Shown here: positions 15,256 to 21,182 of the stretch, in pieces
Layout: every line of letters begins with the position of its first letter
Position numbering within the stretch: the stretch's first letter is position 1
Source: a virus
Length of the DNA: 21,182 nucleotides
Direction: 5' to 3' (one strand)
Virus record (IMG/VR): IMGVR_UViG_3300022200_002977
Location: 1-21,182 of that record
Translations under genes and position numbers: made by a program
Notes under the pieces: model-generated
Seen by the model: only the letters and a program-made list of their open reading frames with translations
Database searches by the model: none
Told to the model about the DNA's origin: nothing

Positions 15256-15543
15256 ATGAAAAAAGTAGCAAAGAAAGCAACGAAACGGGGGCGTCCTGCA
15301 AAGAAAACGCTAATTATCGACGAGTCACCATGCAGTCTCGACAGTTTGATCGAGCAGCAAATTGATGAAGAGTTCCTTGTTATGCGTATGTGCAGCAACC
15401 CAAGCTGGGTTATGATTCGCATGGATGGACTGGCTGTTCCCGTCAAATGCCCGTCACGCATATCTCAGAAATTGCTTGGCAAACGCATCAAAGTATGCTT
15501 AGTATCAGCTGACCCAGATGATTATTACGAATACGTATCATGA
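15256..15543 (+). CDS. Small AT-hook-like basic/acidic phage protein, 95 aa
   Basis: A 95-aa protein between TerL and portal. The start ATG 15256 (MKKVAKKATKRGRPAKKTL) is 1 nt after the terL stop. An upstream in-frame ATG at 15163 would add 31 residues antisense-like to the TerL end and is rejected. The N-terminus has a basic stretch with a classic RGRP AT-hook core, suggesting DNA binding in the minor groove. The rest is mixed (DSLIEQQIDEEFLVMRMCSN, then a beta-rich SWVMIRMDGLAVPVKCP) and ends in acidic DPDDYYEYVS. Its stop overlaps the portal start (ATGA). It could help genome packaging or head filling, but this is inferred only from position and the AT-hook. Confidence 0.72.
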   Translation: MKKVAKKATKRGRPAKKTLIIDESPCSLDSLIEQQIDEEFLVMRMCSNPSWVMIRMDGLAVPVKCPSRISQKLLGKRIKVCLVSADPDDYYEYVS

Positions 15544-17606
15544 TTGAATCACAAGAAGTAGAGGATGACGCTCTTATCTATGCGGATAAGGAACCTGATG
15601 TTGGTGCGCTTGCTGATGCGTATGATACATGCCTGATTGATTTGGATTACTATTTCGAGTCTTGCTTGAGGTCTTACAATGATCGACGGAACATCTGGGA
15701 CGGAAAGTCTGACGATCTACGCAAGAACGGTGCGAATGCCTTTCCTTGGCAGGGCGCGTCAGATCAAGAGGTGAACGTGGTTGGTGAGCGAATCGACATG
15801 TATGTCTCGCTGTTTGATCAAGCCCTTCAGCGTAGCCACATTAAGGCGTTTCCTACTTCGATGGCTTCAATGCCGCGAGCTTCTATTGTATCGTCGTTCC
15901 TCAAATGGATGCGTTCGACATATATTCCAGACTTCAAGAACCAGATGGAACTTGGAGCGAACTATTTGCTAGAGAAGGGGATTATGGTATCCTATGTCGG
16001 TTGGAAGCGAGAAAAAAGGACATATTTGCAACAAGTCACCATCGACCAAATTGCCCAACAATCCCCTGATCTAGCCAATCTTATTATTGAAGGGAACGAT
16101 GACGAGATGCTGCTTGGGCTTATCCAGCAGGCGTTTCCAGACCTGTCAAACAAGCGAGCCAAGAAGGCTATCGTTGACATGCGGAAGAAGGGCGTAGCCG
16201 ACATCCCGCTGCCCCGCCAAACCGTTGACTGCCCGATCGTCTATTCGTGCGCTCCAGATGGCGAGGTTGTATTTCCTCCATACGTTTCTGACCCACAACG
16301 CGCACCGTATATCTTCTGGCGCACATTCCTGACCGCTCAGGAGCTTGAGAAGAAGGCGACGAACGAAGGCTGGGACCGCAAGTGGGTTGACTATGCCATC
16401 TCGCACCTTCGCGGGAAAGACTCAATGTATTTAGACGGCGAGAAGGTGAAGACGATTACACGCCTTCCGATCACTGACGACAATGACTTGGTGATGGTGG
16501 TCTATGGATACCAACGTTTGATTGACGAAGAGGATGGTTCCGAGGGCATCTATTGCACCGTATTCCATCCGCAGGCTGAAGGCTATGCAAAGCATGAGCT
16601 TCTTAACGGCTATGACGATTACCCGTTCGTGGTGACTCGTTTGGCAAATGACCAGAAGCGCATGTATGAGGTTCAAACCTTTAGCGATGTGCTTCGTGGA
16701 GCGCAAATGCAAATCAAGACTGAGCGTGATAGCCGGATTGACCGTGCATCACTCGCTACGCTGCCGCCGCTAATGCACCCAGCAGGACGCCCACCGTCTG
16801 ATTGGGGTCCGGGCCGCAGAGTGCCTTACCGTCGTCTTGGTGAGATTGCTTGGGGGCCAGTTCCGCAAATGGATCAGGGGTCGGTTGAGGCCGAAATGTC
16901 CATGAGAGCGCAGGCAGATCGGGCCGTTGGACTTGATTTAACCAATCCGCTCACCGCTGCCCGTCAGCAATTCTACGTTGGCAAGTTCCTAGATCATGTG
17001 CGCGATGTGCTGAACATGGCATGGAAACTATATCAACGCATGGGACCGGATGAAGTGTTCTTCCAAGTCACAGGCAATCCCAATCCTCAGACGATGACCA
17101 AGGGCAGTCCTGACGAAAACTTCAGCATTACGGTATCGTTTGATTCTTTGTCCACCGATCCTGAAACCTCCGAGACTCAGTTGAAAAACATGGTGTCATT
17201 AGTGCAACTTGACCGCAACGGCGTCCTCGATGTCAACAAGCTGCTTGAGTTCACAGCATCTTCAATCAACCCGATCTTTGCGGACTATGTGCTGCAACCA
17301 GTTGAAGAAGCTCAACAGAAGGTCGCCAAGAACGTTACTGACGACCTTGCGAAGATCTTTGCAGGCATTGAGGTTCCGGCGCAACCAAACGGCGCACAAA
17401 TCGCAATGCAAATGGTTCAGGCGTATGTCCAGCAACCAGACGTTGCTCAACGCGCACAGTCTGACGAAGCCTTTGCTGGACGCCTCCAGAAATACATGGG
17501 GCAATATGAATTCATGATGCAGCAAGCTCAGAACGCTGAGATTGGACGCATTGGAACAAATCCAGCCCAGATGGGCGGGGTCACAACGCAAGGAATGCAA
17601 CAATAA
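15540..17606 (+). CDS. Portal protein
   Basis: A 688-aa protein, the right size and place (after terL, before scaffold and capsid) for the head portal ring through which DNA is packaged and ejected. N-terminal features are typical of podovirus-type portals: an acidic start, WDGKSDDLRKNGANAFPWQG with the aromatic 'PWPGAS'-like segment, then DMYVSLFDQALQRSHIKAFP. Middle residues include APYIFWRTFLTAQELEKKA and VFHPQAEGYAKHELLNGYDD. The region near RADRAVGLDLTNPLTAARQQFYVGKF (about 470-490) fits the stem/crown part, and the C-terminus is Gln-rich and helical (YVQQPDVAQRAQ), as in the barrel of some portals. It begins inside the stop of the previous gene (ATGA). No irregularities in frame or length are seen. 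Confidence 0.85.
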   Translation: MIESQEVEDDALIYADKEPDVGALADAYDTCLIDLDYYFESCLRSYNDRRNIWDGKSDDLRKNGANAFPWQGASDQEVNVVGERIDMYVSLFDQALQRSHIKAFPTSMASMPRASIVSSFLKWMRSTYIPDFKNQMELGANYLLEKGIMVSYVGWKREKRTYLQQVTIDQIAQQSPDLANLIIEGNDDEMLLGLIQQAFPDLSNKRAKKAIVDMRKKGVADIPLPRQTVDCPIVYSCAPDGEVVFPPYVSDPQRAPYIFWRTFLTAQELEKKATNEGWDRKWVDYAISHLRGKDSMYLDGEKVKTITRLPITDDNDLVMVVYGYQRLIDEEDGSEGIYCTVFHPQAEGYAKHELLNGYDDYPFVVTRLANDQKRMYEVQTFSDVLRGAQMQIKTERDSRIDRASLATLPPLMHPAGRPPSDWGPGRRVPYRRLGEIAWGPVPQMDQGSVEAEMSMRAQADRAVGLDLTNPLTAARQQFYVGKFLDHVRDVLNMAWKLYQRMGPDEVFFQVTGNPNPQTMTKGSPDENFSITVSFDSLSTDPETSETQLKNMVSLVQLDRNGVLDVNKLLEFTASSINPIFADYVLQPVEEAQQKVAKNVTDDLAKIFAGIEVPAQPNGAQIAMQMVQAYVQQPDVAQRAQSDEAFAGRLQKYMGQYEFMMQQAQNAEIGRIGTNPAQMGGVTTQGMQQ

Positions 17607-17610
17607 CTGT

Positions 17611-17757
17611 ATGAAACAAGGACTTTACGCGAATCTCAATGCCAAGAAAGCCCGCATCAAAGCTGGAAGCGGCGAGAAGATGAATAAGGTGGGTTCAAAG
17701 AAGGCTCCTTCAGCCCAAGATTTTAAGCGGTCTGCTAAAACGGCCAAGAAGCGTTAA
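17611..17757 (+). CDS. Tiny basic phage protein, 48 aa
   Basis: A 48-aa protein, MKQGLYANLNAKKARIKAGS onward, with 12 Lys, 3 Arg and only 2 acidic residues. I chose ATG 17611 rather than the longer 17542 start, whose first 23 residues run antisense-like through the portal end. The pattern 'GLYANxxAKKxRIKAGSGEKM...GSKxAPSAxxF..SAKTAKK' is common among tiny phage proteins that sit after the portal, with no known role. It is the first of four small, very basic proteins before the scaffold gene. DNA neutralisation or packaging help is a guess. Confidence 0.8.
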   Translation: MKQGLYANLNAKKARIKAGSGEKMNKVGSKKAPSAQDFKRSAKTAKKR

Positions 17758-17762
17758 TTCAA

Positions 17763-17786
17763 GTTATATCTCAAAGTAGATATAAC
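17763..17786 (+). repeat. Perfect inverted repeat (9-bp stem, 6-nt loop)
   Basis: GTTATATCT (17763-17771), loop CAAAGT, then AGATATAAC (17778-17786) form a perfect 9-bp hairpin in the 50-nt gap before the 75-aa gene. The stem is AT-rich and there is no run of T after it (the following bases are CATGTATAAATAAATAT), so it is not a standard terminator. It may be an RNA-processing or protein-binding site. The TATAAATAAATATAAAC tract that follows is AT-rich and could contain a promoter. Confidence 0.7.
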
Positions 17787-17807
17787 CATGTATAAATAAA
17801 TATAAAC

Positions 17808-18035
17808 ATGAGCGAAAAACGGTTCAAGAAAGTAATCACTAACCCCGACACCGGACGTAAGAAAACCGTCAAGTATGGGCAGAAGGGGGCAACTATTTCG
17901 CCCGGCTCGGCCCGTGGTGATTCTTATTGTGCGAGGTCCAACGCTATCAAGGGGGACTGGCGCAGTGATAAGAACTCACCCAACCAGTTAAGTCGTAAAA
18001 AATGGCGTTGCAAAGGTGATAAGTCTATGAGATAA
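17808..18035 (+). CDS. Small basic phage protein resembling the DUF6321 type, 75 aa
   Basis: A 75-aa protein with 21 Lys/Arg and 6 acidic residues. It opens MSEKRFKKVITNPDTGRKKT, has a middle ISPGSARGDSYCARSNAIKG and ends NQLSRKKWRCKGDKSMR. This order (basic start, SPG.S.GDSYCARS, LSRKKWxCxGxKSM at the end) matches a small phage family that I remember as DUF6321; the family name is less certain than the resemblance. Function is unknown, and conserved Trp and Cys in the tail suggest a folded mini-domain. It lies in a run of basic mini-proteins between portal and scaffold. Its last residues are echoed at the end of the next gene. Confidence 0.72.
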   Translation: MSEKRFKKVITNPDTGRKKTVKYGQKGATISPGSARGDSYCARSNAIKGDWRSDKNSPNQLSRKKWRCKGDKSMR

Positions 18036-18042
18036 TAGCCTC

Positions 18043-18702
18043 ATGGTTGAGCCACAAGAATCTTATATTGTAGAAGGGCCGATAAAAGAAGGAAAAAGAA
18101 CATTCTACATGTGCAAATGCCCATTTTGCGGAGAACTTAGAAAAGTTAGGAGTGAGTCAATACATAAAATTAAAAGCTGCCTTCCTTGCCACCATAGAAC
18201 TAACAGACCACTTAAACCTATTGGAGAATTTGAATGGTGCAATAAATGTAAAAAATGGAAACAATTTAGTGATTTTAATTTTAGGACTGGTGGGAAAGTG
18301 AGATCATGTAAAGAATGCGAAAATAATTACAGATTACAAAATTTGCAAAAAATTAACGAGTATGCCAAGAAATACAGAAAAAACAATATTCAGAATTCTT
18401 TATTTTACTCCGCTAAATCTAGAGCTAAAAAAAATGGTCTTGAATTTAATATTGAATTAAGCGATATAATTGTTCCAACGGAATGCCCAGTTCTTGGAAT
18501 CGAAATATCAACATCAAAAGAAAAAAATAACAGTCCGTCTTTAGATAAAATAATTCCGTCTTTGGGTTACACTAAAGGAAATGTAAGAGTAATTTCTTGG
18601 AGGGCAAATTGGATTAAAAATAATATGACACCAGAAGAAGCAGAAAAACTTTACAACGATTCCCGCAAATGGAAGTGCAGCGGAAGCAAATCAATGAAGT
18701 AA
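18043..18702 (+). CDS. Free-standing HNH-like endonuclease with zinc ribbons
   Basis: A 219-aa protein, strikingly AT-richer than its neighbours (runs such as AAAAAATGG and TTTTAATTTTAGG), which suggests recent arrival. The N-terminal half has zinc-ribbon Cys pairs (CKCPFCGELRK...CLPCHH, about 25-50; then WCNKCKKW...CKECENN, about 66-92). The C-terminal domain carries SAKSRAKKNGLEFNIELSD, then TECPVLGIEI, SPSLDKIIPSLGYTKGNVRV and ISWRANWIKN, a pattern well known in phage HNH endonucleases in which the canonical DHI becomes SLDKI and N of GNVRVIS stands for the second motif. The final residues SRKWKCSGSKSMK resemble the end of the preceding protein. Probable role: free-standing homing. Cleavage target unknown. 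Confidence 0.8.
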   Translation: MVEPQESYIVEGPIKEGKRTFYMCKCPFCGELRKVRSESIHKIKSCLPCHHRTNRPLKPIGEFEWCNKCKKWKQFSDFNFRTGGKVRSCKECENNYRLQNLQKINEYAKKYRKNNIQNSLFYSAKSRAKKNGLEFNIELSDIIVPTECPVLGIEISTSKEKNNSPSLDKIIPSLGYTKGNVRVISWRANWIKNNMTPEEAEKLYNDSRKWKCSGSKSMK

Positions 18703-18706
18703 TCTT

Positions 18707-18835
18707 ATGAAAAGTAAATCAAGCGGCTGCGGCCATAAAGAAGGCAAAGAAAGTAACGGCAAAAAAGGCAAGGGATACGTTGAGATTGAAATCAAGATGG
18801 GTCGCATGCCTAAGAAAAAAACCAAAAAGAAGTAA
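18707..18835 (+). CDS. Tiny Lys-rich protein, 42 aa
   Basis: A 42-aa ORF, ATG 18707, 4 nt after the HNH stop and 3 nt before the next ATG. It has 14 Lys, 1 Arg and 4 Glu, starts MKSKSSGCGHKEGKESNGKK, has a short YVEIEIKMGRM strand and ends PKKKTKKK. It is too short to be recognised, but perfect packing between neighbours and its composition, which fits the other mini-proteins here, support a real gene. The function might involve DNA or the capsid interior by charge alone, which is inference. Confidence 0.6.
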   Translation: MKSKSSGCGHKEGKESNGKKGKGYVEIEIKMGRMPKKKTKKK

Positions 18836-18838
18836 CTC

Positions 18839-19024
18839 ATGAGAAGTCCCAAAACAAAAGCAACCAAGCAGGCTAAGGTGGCGAAAGTCATGGGTGAATA
18901 CAAGGCTGGAACTCTGCACGCTGGAGTGAATCCTAAAGGACCAAAGAAAGCCCCTCTAGCTAAGAGTCGCAAACAAGCAGTGGCAATTGCCATGAGCCAA
19001 GCTGGAATGTCCAAGCGCAAGTAA
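18839..19024 (+). CDS. Small basic phage protein resembling the DUF6496 type, 61 aa
   Basis: A 61-aa protein with 13 Lys, 3 Arg and 1 acidic residue. The order 'KxAKVMGEYKAGTLHAGxxxGP' followed by SRKQAVAIAMSQAG fits a common phage family I know as DUF6496, in which KVM.EFK.GxLHSG and KQAIAIALSEAG are the conserved parts. Helical, with a terminal basic tail SKRK. Such genes are usually near portal or capsid genes; role unknown. It starts 3 nt after the previous stop and ends 3 nt before the next ATG. Confidence 0.75.
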   Translation: MRSPKTKATKQAKVAKVMGEYKAGTLHAGVNPKGPKKAPLAKSRKQAVAIAMSQAGMSKRK

Positions 19025-19027
19025 TAC

Positions 19028-19243
19028 ATGACACAACTACCCAAGCCAACCATTCAGCAAGCCGTTGAGGCACTATCTGATCGAGACGAGTTCAAAGCAA
19101 TCGTCCAGTTTGTGCGTGACGAGCGTGAGCGTTTCTTCGCTGACCTTCGCCAATGCACTGAGACTAACGAGGTTATGAAGATTGCAGGAAGCGTGGCTAC
19201 TCTGGATGAGTTACTGTCACTGCTGTCAGTTGAAAATAGTTGA
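19028..19243 (+). CDS. Small helical hypothetical protein, 71 aa
   Basis: A 71-aa protein, MTQLPKPTIQQAVEALSDRD and onward, mainly acidic and helical (KAIVQFVRDERERFFADLRQ; VATLDELLSLLSVENS). It contrasts with its basic neighbours and has no cysteine-ribbon or membrane segment. Small helical proteins of this kind occur between portal and scaffold or capsid in related phages without known function, possibly as head assembly accessory proteins. Last gene before the intrinsic terminator at 19318-19357. Confidence 0.72.
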   Translation: MTQLPKPTIQQAVEALSDRDEFKAIVQFVRDERERFFADLRQCTETNEVMKIAGSVATLDELLSLLSVENS

Positions 19244-19269
19244 CAGGCGATTCAACTTCATGCTCTAGT
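19240..19269 (+). promoter_or_regulatory. Weak promoter-like element before the terminator
   Basis: TTGACA (19240-19245) overlaps the stop of the 71-aa gene; 18 nt later is TCTAGT (19264-19269), 4/6 to the -10 consensus. A transcript from it would be about 80 nt and stop at the nearby terminator, so either it makes a small RNA or the motif is accidental. Downstream, GTTAGCG is repeated at 19278-19284 and 19288-19294. Confidence 0.2.
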
Positions 19270-19317
19270 CGCCCTGCGTTAGCGGGTGTTAGCGTGTTTT
19301 AGGTTTGTGTCATACTA

Positions 19318-19357
19318 GAGGTCGTAGGGTTTTCGTTTTCCCTACGGCCTCTTTTTT
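19318..19357 (+). terminator. Rho-independent terminator
   Basis: Stem GAGGTCGTAGGG (19318-19329), loop TTTTCGTTTT, returning strand CCCTACGGCCTC (19340-19351) with one U-G wobble, then six T (19352-19357). An extra A-T pair closes the base. There is no A-run on the other side, so it acts on + strand transcription. It ends the portal/small-gene transcript before the scaffold-capsid genes. Confidence 0.92.
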
Positions 19358-19386
19358 GTGTCGATTCCAATACCTTACTAAACTAC

Positions 19387-19410
19387 TTGACATACTAATG
19401 ATTATAGTAT
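19387..19410 (+). promoter_or_regulatory. Possible promoter region before scaffold/capsid
   Basis: After the terminator the 105-nt gap has TTGACA (19387-19392) and an AT-rich TATAGTAT (19403-19410). The spacing is only 10-12 nt, too short for a standard sigma70 site, so either a host- or phage-specific promoter is used or one box is fortuitous. A promoter is expected somewhere here, because the terminator cuts off the upstream transcript before the two most abundant late products. Confidence 0.35.
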
Positions 19411-19462
19411 TGGTTAATCACGAACACGCATCGCCGAGCGTAAATGGCGTTTGATAAACATT

Positions 19463-20497
19463 ATGAGTAATCCAGAAGCTACCGCCGAAGCTATTGAATC
19501 GGTGTCCAATATGTCATTCGAGGAGCTTGTAGCTCAACGTATGTCCAGACAAACCTCTCCAGAGGAAGAACCCGAAGAAGAGTCTGATGATTCTGCTGAA
19601 ACCGAAGAGGAACCTGCCAGTCTAGAAGACGAGGAATCTACGGAATCAGATGAGCAATCAGAAGATGAATCCGAAGAGGAAACCGAAGAAGAGTCCGAAA
19701 TTGACCTGCTGTCTCTTACAACTGAGCAGATTCAATCTCTAGCCAAAAAGGGTAAAAGCCGATTGCTTCAACGCATTGGTGAGCTAACCGCTCAAAAGAA
19801 AGCCCTTGAGGAAAAGATTCAATCCGCGCCTCAGCCACAAGTCAAAAGCATTCCTCAAGACGAGAATCCATTCCGTGAAGTTTCTTCCTTTGAAGAGCTA
19901 AAGGGAAAGTATGACGAGCTTGAGCGAACGCTTGAAACAACTGATGAAATCCTAGAGGAACATGAAGATTATGGTCCTGACGATATCATCGTTGTTGGCG
20001 ATAAAGAGTTCAGCAAAAAGCAAATTCGGAAAGCAAACCGGAATGCCCGAGAAGCACTGACAAAATACATCCCCGCTCAACAACAGCATCTTGTTAAGAT
20101 TGCCCAGTATGAGCAGATGTCCAAGCAGTATTCAGAGGCAGCTAAAAGTGAAGTTCCAGATATTCAGGACGAAGAGTCTGAAATCGGAAAGAACTATAAG
20201 GCGCTGGTGTCTGACCCGTTGATCGACCGAATCAAATCGCAAGTTCCAGAAATCGGATTTCAGATTGAATATATCTTGGCTCATGCCGCTCGATCCCTCT
20301 ACGGAAACAAGAAGGTTAAAACGCAATCAGCGATGGGAAGTAAGTTGAAGGTCAATCCATCTTCAACCCCATTTGGTGCTGGTGCGGCTAAATCTTCCTC
20401 GCCCGTCAAGGCTAAGGTCGCAGATGCATACAACCGCTTTGAGAAAAGTGGAAGCCCGGAAGAATGGATTGCTGCCAGAATCGCTAAATTCAAATAA
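19463..20497 (+). CDS. Scaffolding protein
   Basis: A 344-aa protein from ATG 19463; a TTG at 19451 would add four residues (MINI) and is less likely. Order: a very acidic, Glu/Ser/Asp-rich segment (about 28-82), a coiled coil (SRLLQRIGELTAQKKALEEK; KYDELERTLETTDEILEEHE), helical middle (RKANRNAREALTKYI; QQQHLVKIAQYEQMSK), and a basic, low-complexity C-terminus (SPVKAKVADAYNRFEKSGS). An acidic start, coiled-coil middle and basic end immediately before the major capsid gene is the classic layout of scaffolds, whose basic tail binds capsid protein inside the prohead. Weak SD. No protease motif is seen. Confidence 0.8.
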   Translation: MSNPEATAEAIESVSNMSFEELVAQRMSRQTSPEEEPEEESDDSAETEEEPASLEDEESTESDEQSEDESEEETEEESEIDLLSLTTEQIQSLAKKGKSRLLQRIGELTAQKKALEEKIQSAPQPQVKSIPQDENPFREVSSFEELKGKYDELERTLETTDEILEEHEDYGPDDIIVVGDKEFSKKQIRKANRNAREALTKYIPAQQQHLVKIAQYEQMSKQYSEAAKSEVPDIQDEESEIGKNYKALVSDPLIDRIKSQVPEIGFQIEYILAHAARSLYGNKKVKTQSAMGSKLKVNPSSTPFGAGAAKSSSPVKAKVADAYNRFEKSGSPEEWIAARIAKFK

Positions 20498-20516
20498 CTT
20501 CTAACTATCAAATATT

Positions 20517-21182
20517 ATGCCAATTAGTGCTACCTATCAACCAAACGCTCCCGCCGCCAAGACTGGCCAAGGTTCAGCGATCTCCAACCGTGAGGATCTC
20601 AGCAACGAACTTGCTATCCTTGCACCAGAAGAAACCCCGATCCTGTCGCTTTGCTCTAAGGGCAAGGCATCGGCAACCTACACCGAATGGACCGTCGACT
20701 CCCTCGCATCCCCAGTCACCACTGGCATCTCCGAAGGTTCCGACGTGACTTCGTTCAGTGACAAGTTTGCTGACCGCGCTCGTCTGGGTAACTACATCCA
20801 AGTCATGCGCCGCGATTATCTCGTGTCGAACCTGCAACAAGCTGTAACGAGCATTGGTCCTGCCAATATCGCCCAAGCCGAAGCAAAGTCGATGCGTGAA
20901 CTCAAGCGTGATATCGAAGCTACCATCGCATCCAGCAACGAAATGTCCGTCGAAAATGGCGCAGGCACTCCTTACGGCATGCGTGGTTTCGGTAAGTGGA
21001 TTGATTCCGACGCCCAAGCAACGAACCCAGTTCCTGCTGCATATCGCACGCCTTCTGGCTCGATCATCAGTTCGGCTATCAGCGAAACCAGCTTCAACAG
21101 CATGATCGGTTCCATCTTTGCCCGTAACGGCGAGATGAACTCCCTGACTCTTGTTGCTAACGTTGCCCTTCGTCAGCTTATC
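20517..21182 (+). CDS. Major capsid protein, SU10/DUF5309-like (5' part)
   Basis: From ATG 20517 the frame is open for 222 codons to the window's right edge, so the gene is truncated by the window. Start MPISATYQPNAPAAKTGQGS. Features match the SU10/DUF5309 capsid family: NELAILAPEETPILSL, SKGKASATYTEWTVDSLASP, EGSDVTSFSDKFADRARLGN, MRELKRDIEATIASSNE and a glycine-turn TPYGMRGFGKWI. These are the N-arm, long spine-helix and E-loop parts of an HK97-type fold. Codon use is more GC-rich and regular than elsewhere (ATC, AAC, CGT), as expected for the most highly expressed late gene. It lies 19 nt after the scaffold stop. Other frames (20527-20748 +; 20574-21017 -) are shadows. Confidence 0.88.
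   Translation, partial: MPISATYQPNAPAAKTGQGSAISNREDLSNELAILAPEETPILSLCSKGKASATYTEWTVDSLASPVTTGISEGSDVTSFSDKFADRARLGNYIQVMRRDYLVSNLQQAVTSIGPANIAQAEAKSMRELKRDIEATIASSNEMSVENGAGTPYGMRGFGKWIDSDAQATNPVPAAYRTPSGSIISSAISETSFNSMIGSIFARNGEMNSLTLVANVALRQLI

Noticed and set aside
16146-16425. Two overlapping - strand ORFs within portal
   Set aside because: They overlap each other and portal and have Arg/Ser-rich shadow composition.
17542-17610. Longer start for the 48-aa protein
   Set aside because: It would overlap the portal end out of frame and has no family-like sequence, while ATG 17611 gives the known protein pattern.
20574-21017. 147-aa ORF on the - strand
   Set aside because: It is the antisense of the capsid gene, whose + frame is open with clear family features. 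No RBS or motif supports the - frame.
1-21182. tRNA genes, CRISPR arrays and insertion sequences
   Set aside because: I saw no cloverleaf with a CCA-type acceptor, no regular repeat-spacer array and no transposase. The only mobile elements are the intein and the HNH genes.

Overview
The window is part of the late (structural) region of a tailed bacteriophage. Every convincing gene but one is on the + strand. The genes are packed with 0-10 nt gaps or TAATG/ATGA overlaps, and the contents are virion and packaging functions: tail nozzle, tail collar fibre, ejection proteins, TerS, TerL, portal, scaffold and an SU10/DUF5309-type major capsid protein. There is no tape measure, tail tube or sheath gene, and there are very large internal virion proteins, so a short-tailed (podovirus-like) phage is the best reading. 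Almost no gene has a Shine-Dalgarno sequence, which hints at a host that uses SD weakly; I cannot name the host.

Layout: 1-3874, small beta-rich protein, large tail protein with four internal repeats, and collar-domain fibre. 3874-12131, unknown 107-aa protein, Gly-rich membrane-tailed ejection protein, PAPS-reductase-like enzyme, muralytic-domain virion protein, and a 1488-aa internal protein with an HEAGH motif and a helix-turn module resembling an E3-binding domain. 12133-17606, TerS, TerL, an AT-hook-like small protein and portal. 17611-19243, tiny Lys/Arg-rich proteins plus a free-standing HNH-like endonuclease. 19244-19462, non-coding, with a strong intrinsic terminator. 19463 to the end, scaffold and the start of the major capsid gene, which runs off the window.

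The most remarkable object lies in the terminase large-subunit gene. The Walker A loop (GGNR/SSKT) is split by a 314-aa intein with good splicing blocks at both ends. The middle of the intein contains no homing-endonuclease domain in the sense frame. Read on the opposite strand, it encodes a complete HNH endonuclease with its own GGAGG ribosome-binding site and a plausible promoter. The intein's sense frame stays open through the whole antisense gene, so the essential packaging ATPase can still be translated and spliced. This looks like an intein whose homing enzyme has been installed backwards, giving a two-strand dual-coding mobile element.

Secondary points of interest are a second HNH gene whose C-terminus imitates the end of the gene before it, the E3-binding-like module in an ejection protein, a cluster of very basic mini-proteins, and a sulfotransfer-type enzyme among virion genes.
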